64,000 nt of DNA from Siphonodentalium dalli (taxonomy: Eukaryota; Mollusca; Scaphopoda; Gadilida; Siphonodentaliidae), in the NCBI GenBank assembly GCA_032622095.1, contig CP136062.1:6388001-6452000 (forward strand). Reading direction: 5' to 3'. Below, piece after piece: positions 11,600 through 23,289 of this stretch (position 1 is its first letter; each line of letters starts with the position of its first letter). Below the pieces are notes generated by a model, which was not told the DNA's origin, ran no database searches, and saw nothing but the letters and a program-made list of their open reading frames with translations. The position numbers and the translations under genes are program-made.

Positions 11600-13265
11600 C
11601 CGCACCCGACCGTACCTGACCGCACCAGTCCGCACCGTCCGAGGGGTACGATCGAGATGGTTCGGGCACTATCGTGCAGAATTGACCTGTATGTACCAAA
11701 GTTCCTATCCCCAAGGTGATATCTCAAGCGGAAACGGCACTGATAACCCTAACTTGTACACAACATCAAAAAAAGGCACCGACCGCACCTCTCCTATCTG
11801 TCTGACCACGGAGAGGGACATTAGAGCATGCAGCGAATACATCTCGTCAACCACGGCCGATCGGGCAAGTTGCTAGCTACACCGGAAGTGAATATATTAA
11901 CCCATACGATGCGGTCGAATTCGCTATTCATGTACTCAAAAAACACAATAAACACCCACTGACCGTACCCCCACTCGGGAACCGAGCAATATGGGGCATA
12001 GCCTATCGTGCAAAATATATCAGTATGTACCAAAGATCCAATCCCCAAGTCGAGAAGTCAAGCGGAAACGGCACTGTTAACCCCTAACATTCGGCCGATT
12101 CGGCTAGGTACGCAAAATAAAACAAAAGCACTGCCCGCACCTCTCCTAACTGACTCACCACGGAAAAGGACATCATATCATGCAGCGAATTCCGTCTGCA
12201 TCCATGGCCGGGATAGTTACTAGCTATGCAGGAAGTGAATATATCAACCCATACCCTGCCATCGAATCCGCTATTCATGTACTCAAAAACACAGAAAATA
12301 ATACCCGCCGACCGTATCGCCACCAGGGGACCGACCGAGATCGGGCATGTACTATCATGCAGAATAGACCTAGCTGTACGATCAAAGTTCCAATCGCCAA
12401 GTCGATATCTCAAACGGAAACGACACTGTTAACCCATAACTTGCGGCCGATTCCGCTATGTATCTGCTAGCTGTCTGACTAAGGGGCATCATACTTATGC
12501 AGCGATTATCCCTCTGCTTCCATGGCCGAACGAGCAAGTTACTTGCTATACCGAAAGTGAATATATTGAAACACACTCAGCAGTCGAATTTTCTATTCAT
12601 GTACGCAAAAACACCGACAATAACACCGCCGACGACCGACAATAACACTCGCCGAGCGAGATGGGACATGTACTATCGTGCAGACTACAAATGCATGTAC
12701 CAACGCTTATATCACCAAATCGAAATCTTTGGCTGAAACTGTCCTGTTAGACCCTAACTCGCGGCCAATTCCGCCAGCTACATAAAATAAAAAAGGCACC
12801 GACCGCTAGCTGGCCGTCCACGGAAAGGGACATCATATGATGAATCGAATACCTCTCTGCTTCCATGGGCGATCGGGCAAGTTGCTTGCTAGACCAGAAT
12901 GAATACCTTGACCCATAAACTGCGGTCGACTTTTCAATGCATGTAAGCAGAAACATAGAAAATAACACCCGTTGACCGTACTGCCGAAGGGGACTAAGCG
13001 AGACGGGGCATGTACCATCGTGAATAATAGACCTGTATATACCAAATTTGCAATCCCCCAGTTGACATTTCAAGCGGAAAGGGTCATCATATCGTGCAGC
13101 GAATAACTTTGCATCAATAAGCGATCGGAAAAGTTGCTCGCTATAAAGAAGTGAATATGTTAACCCTTTCGCGGCGGTCGAATTCGCTATGCATGTACGC
13201 AAAACAACACAGAAATTAACGCCCACTGACCGTACCACCACCAGGGGACCGAGCAAAATGGGGCG
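11600..13265 (+). repeat. Diverged ~340-bp tandem array, about five copies
   Basis: A landmark reading roughly GTGCAGAATTGACCTGTATG then TACCAAAG recurs at about 11672, 12008, 12355, 12677 and 13019, giving periods of 336, 347, 322 and 342 bp. Each unit also has CTCAAGCGGAAACGGCACTG, GACCGCACCTCTCC, GCAGCGAATAC, GGCAAGTTGCT, GAAGTGAATATATTAACCC and ACCGTACC. Overlapping frames on both strands are interrupted at different places in each unit, so coding is unlikely. GC content is visibly higher than the surroundings. Confidence 0.85.
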
Positions 13266-13274
13266 TGTATATAT

Positions 13275-13690
13275 GGATGTTAATATTCACAATGAATCGT
13301 TCCCATCTACATGTCAATAGCCGTGACAAATTTCATAATGGTCGGAACAAAGGTTCGAGTTGTCACCCGTGCCAACAGATTTAGTCATGCAAAGAGCAAA
13401 ATCCAAGATGGCTGGCAGCTGCCATCTTTTATGGCTGAATGACCACAAAATCACTTGTTCTCATCTACATGTCAATATTAACATCCACGACATATTGCAT
13501 GGTGATCAGACAAAAACTCCGGCCTGTAGCCCTTGCTAATGGATTGAATTTTGAAATCCAAGATGGCCGCTGGTGACCATGTTTTGTCTTGCCATTGAAT
13601 CGTTCCCATCTACATGTCAATGTCAACAGCCATTACAAATTTCATAATGATCCGACCAAAGGTACGATTTGTAGCCGTGTCAAAAGACCC
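13275..13690 (+). repeat. ~165-bp family, partial array
   Basis: Two to three units of the dispersed tandem family: TTCCCATCTACATGTCAAT, a short run to GACAAATTTCATAATG, GTAGCCCGTGC-like text, GCAAAGAG, AAATCCAAGATGGC and GGCCATG-like text. It abuts the 340-bp array. The same unit appears at 15393-15857, 34815-34925, 41403-43040 and 50876-52104, and more distantly at 37940-38600. Confidence 0.8.
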
Positions 13691-14175
13691 CCCACTAATT
13701 GAAATTTAGTTAGAAATGCAACCAAGTTGTTTACAACATTCCAATCAATTTACACGGTGTTGAGTGTTTTGCTTATTGCTCACTATTTATGTGCTGCATG
13801 CAAACAAACAGCTGATGCAAATAAAACAAATGCTTGGCTCACACAAAGCGTGTTTGACGGTTAATAATGCATTCAAAATATGATAATTATTGTATATTAT
13901 TATAATATTATTGGGGAAATTTGTTAACTGTTATTTCTTAATTATAACCGAAAGCGAAGGCCATTCATACCTTAGAGGTCCACATATATAAGGAGAATCA
14001 CTGAATTTAATTTTCATGCCTGCGAACCGGGACTGCATGAATCGTGGTGCGGTATACACATGAAGCGGTAACCTTACAACCTTACCACAGAGTTGCAGGT
14101 TACTGCTGTAAAATACCCCAGTGACACCACATTACTGTAGATGTGGTCAATTACTGTAAGTAGAGCTGTATATTC
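13691..14175. other. Unassigned AT-rich segment
   Basis: No gene or recognised repeat. A small hairpin-prone stretch (ATTGTATATTATTATAATATT) lies near 13889. Confidence 0.35.
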
Positions 14176-14575
14176 AACATGAAAACTATGCTAATTGGAT
14201 TAAAATAGTCACTGGGCATATCAATTTGGCAAATATTGTCATTGCATGACATGTTTCTGTCAAAACAGGAGTCCCCACTGTTCTAGTTGGATTAAAACAG
14301 TCAAGTGCTGGGCATATCAATTTTGCAATTATTGTCATAACATGCCATGACTGTGTCTGCCAAATTAAGGGTTCACCTCTATGCCAATTGGATATTGAGC
14401 ATATACATTCTGCACATATTGTCATAACATCTCATGTGTCTGCCAAATTTAGGGGTCCCCACTCTGCTAATTGAATTAAAACAGTCACTGGGCACACACA
14501 TTATGCACATATTGTCATAACATGTTTTGCCAAATTAGGGGGTCCCACTGTTCTAACTGGATTACATTATACTAA
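14176..14575 (+). repeat. 93-bp satellite, diverged outpost (about four units)
   Basis: Four imperfect units carry the satellite landmarks: TAATTGGATTAAAA, AGTCACTGGGCATAT, CAAATATTGTCAT, AACATG, TTTCTG and CAAATTAGGGGTCCC. They are more diverged from one another than units of the main array at 24054-31680. The unit length drifts around 93-110 bp. Confidence 0.85.
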
Positions 14576-14589
14576 TAAAGCGACGGGTG

Positions 14590-15310
14590 ACCTTCGTTTT
14601 AGGTTATAATTTAGAAATAACATTATAAAATTATGATAATTTCTTCAAGAATATACTAATAGTATAGCATACATTAAAAAGACTGGGTCAATACATTATG
14701 TTATGCTTGACCCATAATGTAACACGTAGGGCACGATACATGTAGTCTCCCAAATATGTCAAAATTAATGTTTTCAGCGCCCTAATACAAATTTATCAGT
14801 CTCCAAATCCCTGTTTTGATTTTATTTATTGTATCTCATCATTTTGAACTAAGTTTGGCCCCAATGGACCCAGATAGAGATCATTCTCATATTTTGAGGT
14901 ACATGTAGGGCAAGTGTGGGTAAGGCATGATAAACTTGGCCTACTCGATTTTATTCACTCTATATGTGGCTAAATACTTCTAAAGAACTGTCTGAGATGT
15001 GGTTCTAAATGAATATCAAAATACTACATTATGTTATGGTGTTACCATGGCACTTAATGTGAAAGGTAGGGCAGGACTAGTCTCCCAAATATGTGCAAAT
15101 GCATGTTTTCAAGAATATACTAATAGTATAGTATACATTCGAAAGATTGGGTCAATAAATTATGTTATGCTATTGCCATGGCCCATTATGTTAAAGGTAG
15201 GGCAGCATAGCCTCCCAAATTTATGTTTTCGGTCCTCTAATAAAAATTCATCAGTCTCCAAACCATGCATATTTTGAGGTACCGATAGGGCAGGTGTTGG
15301 GTGGGCAGTA
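14590..15310 (+). repeat. Tandem family with CTCCCAAATATGT core, about three partial copies
   Basis: Shared blocks are CAAGAATATACTAATAGTAT (near 14645 and 15110), GGGTCAATA.ATTATGTTATG (near 14683 and 15148), GTAGGGCA, TCTCCCAAATATGT and CATCAGTCTCCAAA. The copies differ by deletions. No coding content is evident. Confidence 0.75.
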
Positions 15311-15392
15311 TTCATACTGGGTACCCCCATGCTGACTGATACTTACATGTGTAATTAATATGTCCAATTACAGTATACCGGTATGTAAATTC

Positions 15393-15857
15393 AATGAAAA
15401 TGTCAATGACACTGTAGCTCAACTTGGAAAGGGAATACTTTCATGTGTTACAGTCAATAGAGTGATTAGGAATGTGGAAAGTTGAAAGGTATAGTTATGC
15501 AAAGAGTAAAATCCAAGATGGCCACTGGCAGCCATGTTTTATTGCTGAATGACACCGAAATGACATCTACATGTCAATATTAACATCCATGATACATTTC
15601 ATGATGATCCGACAAAAGATACAACCTGTAGCCTGTCAAAGGATTTAATCACACAATGAGTAAAATCCAAGCTGGCTACCGGCGGCCATCTTTTGTGACC
15701 GAATGACCACAAAATGACTCGTTCCCATCTACATGTCAGTGTCAACAGCTGTGACAAATTTCATAATGATCCGACCAAAGGTACGACCTGTAGCCCGTGC
15801 CATGCTGGTGGCCATGTTTTTTTAGCCGTATGAGCCCAAGATGAATCGTTCCTGTAG
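15393..15857 (+). mobile_element. ~165-bp family element, 5' portion with head
   Basis: The head ATGAAAATGTCAATGACACT then GTAGCTCAACTTGG matches the heads at 41403 and, inverted, at 52104. Two to three tandem units follow (CCAAGATGGCC, GGCCATG, TACATGTCAATATTAACATC). No 3' stem-loop tail follows, so this copy is truncated near 15857. Confidence 0.75.
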
Positions 15858-16312
15858 GCATTGCCTGTGCCTGCATGTCGCATTGAAGTAAACAAAATAT
15901 ACAATTTTAACCAGGGGGGGGGGGTCGGAAAAAATTACAGGATACAAGGACCGGGTGGGTGGGTATCCCAGAGTCCGGAATGCAGATTTGTTCTGATGTC
16001 ATGCAATTTTTTTCCAAAATCATTTCTAAGACAAATTACAGCTTCAAAATGAATTGAATCATTGAAACAATCAGATGCACGTAGTAGTGCATGCTATAGC
16101 CTTATACAAGTGAGGGGGCTCTATATTTAGTTATTTGTCCACAATTTCTCCCTTTAACAGTTGAAGTCATGGGGTGGGTCCGGTTTTGGTCGTGAAAAAA
16201 AATTGCAATGGAAAAAATCCATTCTCATCTTTTCTCATAGTTTATCATGGCTTTTTAAAAAATGTATTATACATGGAGGATACCTGCGTGTTTTGAGTGA
16301 ATATTGGAAGTA
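15858..16312. other. Unassigned segment with a poly-G tract
   Basis: A G-run lies near 15915-15923. No gene is recognised. Short frames here include the G-run and a FG-rich stretch, both without family signature. Confidence 0.35.
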
Positions 16313-16406
16313 TCTCATGAGTGGTCACAATGATATACTGGAATCATCACGAGTGGCTAAAGGCCACGAGTGATGATCCAGTATCTCACTGTGACCACGA
16401 ATGAGG
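16313..16406. repeat. Imperfect hairpin with ~43-bp arms
   Basis: The left arm (ATGAGTGGTCAC, ATACTGGA, ATCATCACGAGTGGC) is followed by a 4-nt loop and its reverse complement (GCCACGAGTGATGAT, TCCAGTAT, GTGACCACGAATGAG) with few mismatches. It may be a small MITE or a hairpin precursor; there is no further evidence for either. Confidence 0.75.
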
Positions 16407-17510
16407 TAATTCTGGTATTTGTTTTATTATATGCGCTATTTACTAAAATAGATCGAGGAATCAATTCAAAATCGAACTGATTCACATCGGCAATACAATT
16501 TCTGCACAACAGATAACTCAGAATACACATGCTTCAAATGTGCGTAATATATCAGATACCTTTATTTCAAATATACCAACTTACTTGCTTGTGTACTATT
16601 AGCAATGTGTCATTGCATTTTTGTCTCTTATTGACACAAAATCGTTATTTGAACAGTGATTGGAGAATTAAAAGGCTCCAGATCCAATCTCAGAGCATCT
16701 AATTTTCAAAATGTTCAAGGGAGGCCCCCTGACCCCCTCCCCCTGACCCCATCCCGTACTCCCCTCATGCGTTCGTGAGATACTACTCGCCTTGACATTT
16801 TGTATGAAAGCTACTCACCACTCGCCTATAATGATTTTAAGGGGAGCTCATCATTGCTCACCAGTGATTTTCCACATGGAGAGGACTGGAACTGTGTTTA
16901 TTTAATCAAATTGATGGTGTTTTTACTTTACACATATTTTAACCTATTGCTAATAAGGGACAGATCTATCCTGTTAAAGTGCGTAATTTGACATTTATAA
17001 CCATAAATATTTGAGTTTTTAAAGGTTTTGTTGGCATATTTTTCAGGCATGTGCTTTGTTTGTTTATTTGTTGTGGGTGTACTTGATCAGCGTTCTCTCA
17101 GTTCCGGTGCAGACACAATGAGATACCCTTACCCTGCCAACAACACATTATTTAGTAGAATATACAAGGTTTTCATCAATTGTGGGGGTGGGTGTCCCAG
17201 AACTGGTTGGAAAAAACGTACGGTCCCGGGTTGGTGTCCCAGACCTGGGTGATAATGCACATTATTTTTTAAAGAGCATATGAAGCCAGCATAACATTAA
17301 TTCGTGCTCGCCAATTTACCCTTTTGAAGATTTAATAAAGTATGTATAGTTACAACTATTCGCCCGATTCTGGACATTCTTCCTAATAAGTGGGTTTCAT
17401 AATACTCGGGTACACAGGCGCTGGTGAAATTTCCCAAAATGGCAGTATTACAATATTATTTTCAATATGTGTTAAGGTATTGACCCCATGTTACATTTCC
17501 GAGTTCTAAT
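16407..17510. other. Unassigned segment with a C-rich patch
   Basis: No gene is recognised over ~1.1 kb. A C-rich patch (GACCCCCTCCCCCTGACCCC) lies near 16729-16750. CTCGCC and ACTCACCACTCGCC words occur near 16787-16826, and are reminiscent of the CGAGTGGC words of the adjacent hairpin. Confidence 0.35.
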
Positions 17511-17514
17511 TACA

Positions 17515-18122
17515 ACAAGAGGTGTGATTGTCCCAATGGGACTACGGATAACCCCCTGTTTGTTTTTAAAATACTAAGATGTTTCACATGTCAGTAAACA
17601 TTTAGTTAAAATAATAAAATAACAGTTCCCATTGCAGGTGTACAAACATTACCCTAATCTTAAACCTATTGACCGAAAACTGTAGGAATAAAAGCTTGGA
17701 CAAAATTATGCATGTTGCGAAAAAAATTCTAAGTCGAAAAAGGGGGATAACTCCACCAAAAAATGTCGGACAGACGTCATAATCGCAGGTGCACAAGTTC
17801 CCATGGTACTAAATATCTGTGCCACGTTTTAAAAAAAATTGACCTAAAAATGTAGGAATACAAGATCGGACAAAGGTATACATGTTGCGAAAAAGGGTGG
17901 ATAACTCCATCAAAAAATCATAATCGCAGGTGCACAGGTTCCCATGGTGTTTGATGTCTGTGCCAAGTTTCAAGGAAATTGATACAAAAAACGACTGAGA
18001 GAAACTCCGGACAAATTTGTGTCCACGGACGGACGGACGATGGATGGGCGACGGACGGACGGACGGACAATCTGACTCCAGTATACCCCCATAACTTCGT
18101 TGCGGGGGGGGGGTATAATAAA
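17515..18122. repeat. GGAC-rich dispersed repeat, copy 1
   Basis: The copy runs from a GTGTGATTGTCCCAATGGGAC head through CATAATCGCAGGTGCACA (present twice), TGTGCCAAGTTTCAAGG, AACTCCGGACAAATTTGT, a GGACGGACGGACG tract near 18030-18066, and the end CCAGTATACCCCC...GTTGCGGGGGGGG. A second copy is at 32960-33430. Minus-strand frames reading SVRPSV come from the GGAC tract and are repeat artefacts. Elements of this form are widespread in marine invertebrate genomes as far as I recall. Confidence 0.8.
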
Positions 18123-19590
18123 GTTGTCTCGTCCGATTTGACACTATACAACCGTAATGGGTATGTCCTACATTGACCAGAAAATAATTAGATTGGTCCA
18201 TGTGCTCATTGGTGAGAGGTTGTCGTGCATGGCCAGATGTCGACATTCGAAATAAGTTTAACACGCTTTGATTTGTTTCCAGCCTAGTATATATAACAGT
18301 ATGTTATAATCTGTGTTATTTTCGGTTACCAAACAGTAAGTGTTATCATGCATGCAGCTAATCTATGTGTAGAGAGTGTCTTTCTCATATTCCAAATGAA
18401 CTATATAAATATGTAATGTGGATTGCCAAGCTGCACATTTTGACTTATTTCAGCCAACATGACTATCTCAAATGGGTCACTAATTAAATTTTCACTAATC
18501 ATGCTCTTAAATAGTCATTAATGTGCAACTAAACCATACACACTGTATACCATAAGTGTTTATTGGAGTGCCAGTCAACAATGTCGGATGGGGCACACTT
18601 AAGCATGTGGTCGAATCGTTGAATTATGCAATCTTATCAGCAACGAGATTATATATTGGCTCACGTTACCACATCTGTTGATAGAGTTGGGATTCTTTTC
18701 TCGATCTAGCAAGACAGCGCCTATATCTGTTGGGAGAGTTAGATTCTTTTCTCGATCTGGAGAGATCTAGCTCCATCTCTTGTAACAATAGTATCCCGCT
18801 TTATTTGTAAAGCACATCCATTGTCAAGAGTGTTCAATGTCGTACAGCGCACGGGTTGTGTTTCTTGGTCAACACACGCCCAACTGGATCAACATACATC
18901 AAATGAAAGATAAATACAGAAAGAATTATGAAGTTTCCTTTCGTTTATTTTTTATACGAAGCTATTGTTTGTCCAAAACATCGTTTTTTTACGAATTTAC
19001 AACAGATTACGTCGTACGTTGGAAGTGCCTAATAGGGGGCATACCGCCAGTCAATAAATGCTTCCCTCCATGGCTAACTTTGTTCGCGTCCCCTCCCCCA
19101 ATTCACTGATTATGGGACCAGCTAGGGGTCATATATGTGTTATGTTAACGTTCCAATCTCCCGTGATCAGATGTAATATCCGTTGATAAAAACAAATTTG
19201 AACCAAATTTCCAATTGCCATGATTGTCATTCACTCATTGACCGCAAATTCGCAATGTTATGAAGGTCAATGTATTGTACGATAAAATCGGTTTCTGTTG
19301 AACGTAAACTAGTTTATCCGCTTGTAGCCAAATTCGATCAATTGTCAAAAACACAAAAGCAATTAGAACAATAAAAATACATTTTCAGATTCAAGTTAGC
19401 TGATATCCTAAATAATACATACCATGCGCGGCAGACGAAGATTTTCAGACTCTCGAGACGTCAAAAATGGCAGATTTTCAGAAGACGTCGAAAATGGCGG
19501 CACGAAAACTTTTACGCATGCGCGAAGCTACTAGAGGGATCAAGATACACTACATTTTGAGGACCAAGTGAAAATACATTATTTTGGCTT
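18123..19590. other. Unassigned segment with one short tandem duplication
   Basis: No gene is recognised. Near 18671-18775 a ~56-bp unit (CATCTGTTG, GAGAGTT, GATTCTTTTCTCGATCT) is present twice. Near 19440-19500 there are two AGATTTTCAGA.GACGTC-type stretches with AAAATGGC. Confidence 0.4.
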
Positions 19591-19789
19591 CTGCGTTCAT
19601 CACTTGACCAATTTATGAGGAACATTCCGAGGACCCGTGTGTAAGTCCTCACAATGACACAAGGTCCTCAGGACGTTGGTGTGTAAACAGGGCGAAGTCC
19701 TCACAAGGTCATATAAACAAACACACATACAGATAGAAGGGTGACCCGACTTCGTCCGGGCTGTTTCCCCTATGCTTTCATCCGTCGAA

Positions 19790-20075
19790 AGGCGGACAAA
19801 AGTACCCCTAGGTTTCAAATTTCGTCGAAATCCGTCGAAGGCGCGATTTGACCTTGAAATGACAATTTCGAAGGTCAAGGTCAGGTCGGGGTCACAATTT
19901 GACCCGTCCAAAACACTCCCCGTACAAAATTACCATTAGGTATAAAATAAGTACCCGACAAAAGTACCCGTCGAAATCCATCCGGTTTTACCCGATTTGA
20001 CCTCGAATTGATCATTTTGAAGGTCAATGTCAGGTTGGGGTCACGATTCGACCCGTCGAAAACACTCAGTGACCC
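19790..20075. repeat. Two-copy tandem repeat with GACCCGTC words
   Basis: A unit of roughly 165 bp is present twice: AAAAGTACCC, GTCGAAATCC, GATTTGACCT, TTTCGAAGGTCAAGGTCAGG/TTTTGAAGGTCAATGTCAGG, GGGGTCAC and TTTGACCCGTC.AAAACACTC. Minus-strand frames here (103 and 77 codons) are two readings of this unit. Confidence 0.7.
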
Positions 20076-20375
20076 GATTTGTTGTTGGCATTCAGGGAAT
20101 GGGGGCACAGACAATTCTCACATTGCCGTAACGATAAATTAGCATTGTGTGTATATAGTAAATTTGAACTAATTACATGTATAACTAATTATTTTCTGGT
20201 CGTCAAAGTTGAACAATGTCGATGTTGTTGCATTGACGGCTTGGTGGCACCGGTAGATTCCATTTCGCAACAGCGAAACAGCATTTCAGATAAATGGATT
20301 CTTGGATGAGATTCCAGACCCGCGGGGTAACTGTAAACGACTTGAGCATATGCGTGGTGTGAATATACAAAACAT

Positions 20376-20446
20376 AAATCTATCGACAATAGACCTACGA
20401 ATATCATATAAACAAAATAAATCTATCGACAATAGACCTACGAATA
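20376..20446 (+). repeat. 43-bp direct duplication
   Basis: AAATCTATCGACAATAGACC followed by TACGAATA occurs at 20376-20403 and 20419-20446. Confidence 0.8.
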
Positions 20447-20579
20447 GCCTGCAAATTGACAATATATAATGTAAATGTTATAATTTTGGGATAAATATAC
20501 GATGCGTAATTGTCTGCAAATTGCTTACGTTCGTCGACGTATGCATATAGAGTTATCCTCACTGCATCGGGTGACTTTA

Positions 20580-20756
20580 GCACTGCGGATCCCGAGATAT
20601 GAGTTTGAAGGTGAATGTCACGTCTCACGGGTAAATTAGTATGCCTATGCCAGTTCCCGACCGAAAGTACCCCCATATACCAAGTTTCATCGAAATCGGG
20701 TCTGCCGTTTTCGAGTTCATCGCGATCACACACACACACACACACCCTTGTTTGTA
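20580..20756. repeat. Dispersed repeat ending in a CA microsatellite
   Basis: The body includes ACCAAGTTTCATCGAAATCG, then GTTTTCGAGTTCATCGCGAT and a run of (CA)n at about 20727-20745. It has the general form of short retroposons with a microsatellite tail. No RNA polymerase III head is visible. Confidence 0.45.
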
Positions 20757-21244
20757 TTACCATCCCAACGAGGTATCGAACTCTATAACTACCAACCGAG
20801 GTCTACCCTTTCTGCTGTAGTTGGAGACCAACATGCGTTATAATCGTGTAGTTGTACCGGTCCCTTTGCGGGAAACCACGACCCTGGAACAGTAATTGGC
20901 TCACAAATCATTTTACAGCAGCGAACACTTCACCATCATTATGAGGTAAATTCATAACACGCCCATTTTCCATATAAGGGGTGACATAGAGAGGTAGTAT
21001 AGCATCATTGTGTGTACCATCCTTACCAGGTAAATTCAAAATAACACACTTTTTACCATATAAGGGGCGACGTAACATTCAAAGGTAGCTGCTTTTAATG
21101 AACAATTTACTGATAGAGGTAACTTTGTGAATACAGAGTTTGTGAGCTCTGCAGTAGTTGGGATGTGAATTGGTCATCAACAACCTTGTCGCTCGGCTTT
21201 ATTCCGTTTCTAGTCCGGTAAAATATGCCGAATATAGGCAGAAC

Positions 21245-21420
21245 CTATATTTAACTCTGCTAATTGGATTAAAACAGTCACTGGACATATAATTTTTGCA
21301 AATGTTTTCTTAACATGCCATGTGATTGCCAATGTTAGTTGTCCCATTGTTCTAATTGGATTAAAATAGTCACTGTGCATATAAATTCTGCAAATATTGT
21401 CATAACATCCCATGTTTCTG
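21245..21420 (+). repeat. 93-bp satellite, left remnant
   Basis: About two units (TAATTGGATTAAAACAGTCA, CTGGACATATAA, CATAACATCCCATGTTTCTG) end exactly where the inserted element at 21421 begins. The array resumes in the same orientation at 24054, so this is the left side of a once-continuous array. Confidence 0.85.
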
Positions 21421-21849
21421 CAGTTGGTAATATCCCGTAGAGAAAATTATCCCACTTTCCAAGTCAGGTAACTCTAAACATAACAACGCAACACTACTTT
21501 TACCTAAATAATTTAACCGTATATATGATAATCTTACCAATAAAAACTAGATTTTAAATATTTATTTTAACTTGTATCAATGTGAAAAAGGAGGGATATT
21601 CTGAATTGAACAGAAAAGAACCGTGACAACTTTAGAATAACGCTGCGTCAGTCTCGGGGGAAAATCAGTGAGAATTTACACCACGATATACCAAAACTAT
21701 TTTGGAGAAGGGTTCATAAAAACTATGTGATGTATTCGAGTTTGATGATGTGGCGTAACTGCCGTTCCTATGGCGACTAACCCTGGTCCCTATACAGACC
21801 ACATCCGATCGTCACCAAACTTCATATGGATCTTTTGGATGACCAAACT

Positions 21850-22312
21850 TGGGTACCCCATTACCCAGCTTTTTTAAATATTCAGTTGGGTACCCAGCTT
21901 TTAAAATTTTTACATTTGGATACCCAGCTTTATGAAATCTCACACAGAATGTAATTTAATTAGTGATTGCCATCAGTTTTTTAAATGAACCTGTTAAATT
22001 TGTGAATACTTGTTTATCTATGATATATATTCACCACGATACGCTTGACCACAGGAGCCTGGAATTTGGTCAAAAACCCTCTTTTATTGGCGGAACCTGC
22101 GGTCCCGGGTGCTGGTTCCGCCAATAAAAGAGTTTTTTTTTTACCAAATTCCAGGCTCCTGTAGCTTGACAATAGCGGAGAGAAGAATTGTAGGCACAGG
22201 ACATAGGTCATGCGGGTTACTTTAATATATTTGGGTACCGATACCCAAATGTAAATTTTATAAAAGCTGGGTACCCAACTGAAATTTGTTATAAAAGCTG
22301 GGCACCCAACTG
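21850..22312. mobile_element. Nested palindromic element with inner hairpin
   Basis: The outer arms carry repeated GGGTACCCAGCTTTT words (21850-21935), which recur inverted as AAAAGCTGGGTACCCAACTG (22228-22312). At the centre, 22052-22161 is a strong hairpin: CAGGAGCCTGGAATTTGGT, then CTCTTTTATTGGCGGAACC, a CCCGGG-containing loop, and the reverse complement of both. A 65-codon frame across the hairpin is not meaningful. Confidence 0.75.
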
Positions 22313-22338
22313 AACGAAAGGCGGTGATAGTTATGGGA

Positions 22339-23289
22339 GGCCCTATTCATATTTATTATTTATTTACGCTTAAGCGCAAATATTTGCGCTTAATTGCAAA
22401 TAACTTCTATCATTTTTGCTTAAGTGCAAATATTTATGCTTAAGCGTAAATATTTATGCTTAAGCGTTAATAATTTGCGCTTAAAAAAATTATTTACGAT
22501 TACGGTCAAATCATTTGCGGTTAATCGCAAATAAAAATTAATATTCATTGACCCCCCCCCCCCCCCCCCCGCTGAATTAATTTTAATTGGCACAGGCCTA
22601 AACACATCACTCAAGTCTATATAGGCCACCATATGAGGGAAGCAATCCCCCAGTAACCCCTAGATCCCTTTTATGACCATGGAAATGATATAGATCTGTG
22701 CAGGATATGTCTCATTTATAAAATATACTAGATCTATGGGATGGAGACACAAATTCTTGGGGACAGGGATGTTGATAATATGAAAATAGGGTCCCCCCTA
22801 TTTCAAGTCAATAAGTACACCATATGAGGGAAGCAAGCCCCTGGTAACCCCCAATTCCATTTTTATGGCTATGGAAATGGTATATATCTGTGCAGGAGAT
22901 GTCCCTTTAATAAAATATACTAGAACTCTGGGTGGGAGGCACCAATTCTTGGGACACCAGGGACAGAGATATATCGATGCTGATATGCATATGGAAATAT
23001 GTTTTTTCTTCAACTTCGAGTCTGTATGGGGCTATTACTATGGGCCCATAATAATATACTATGAGATGGACTCAATCATTCACAAGCAGAGGGAAGTAAG
23101 GGAGTGTTAGGTATTTGCACTTAAGCGCAAATGATTGTGCTTAAACGCAATAAATTGATAGATATATTTGAGCTTAAGAGCAAAGCTGCGCTTAAGCGCA
23201 AATGATTTATGCTCAAGCGCAAATGATTTACACTTAAGCGCAAATTATTTGCGCTTAAGCACAACTAAATAATAAATGTGAAAAGGGCC
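22339..23289. mobile_element. Nested MITE with GCTTAAGCGCAAAT subterminal repeats
   Basis: The inverted ends are GGCCCTATTCATATTTATTA and, from the right, GGCCCTTTTCACATTTATTA. Next to each end lie many copies of the near-palindrome TTTGCGCTTAAGCGCAAA (22368-22530 and 23113-23272). The middle contains a C-run of 19 (22552-22570) and a ~190-bp direct duplication starting with CACCATATGAGGGAAGCA at 22627 and 22818. There is no transposase frame, so it would depend on another element. Confidence 0.8.

Noticed and set aside
11600-13265. Overlapping frames of 64-169 codons as a gene family
   Set aside because: They follow the tandem units on both strands but are broken at different places in each unit.
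17809-18264. Ser-Val-Arg-Pro-rich protein on the minus strand
   Set aside because: The composition comes from the GGACGGACG tract of a dispersed repeat that also occurs at 32960-33430.
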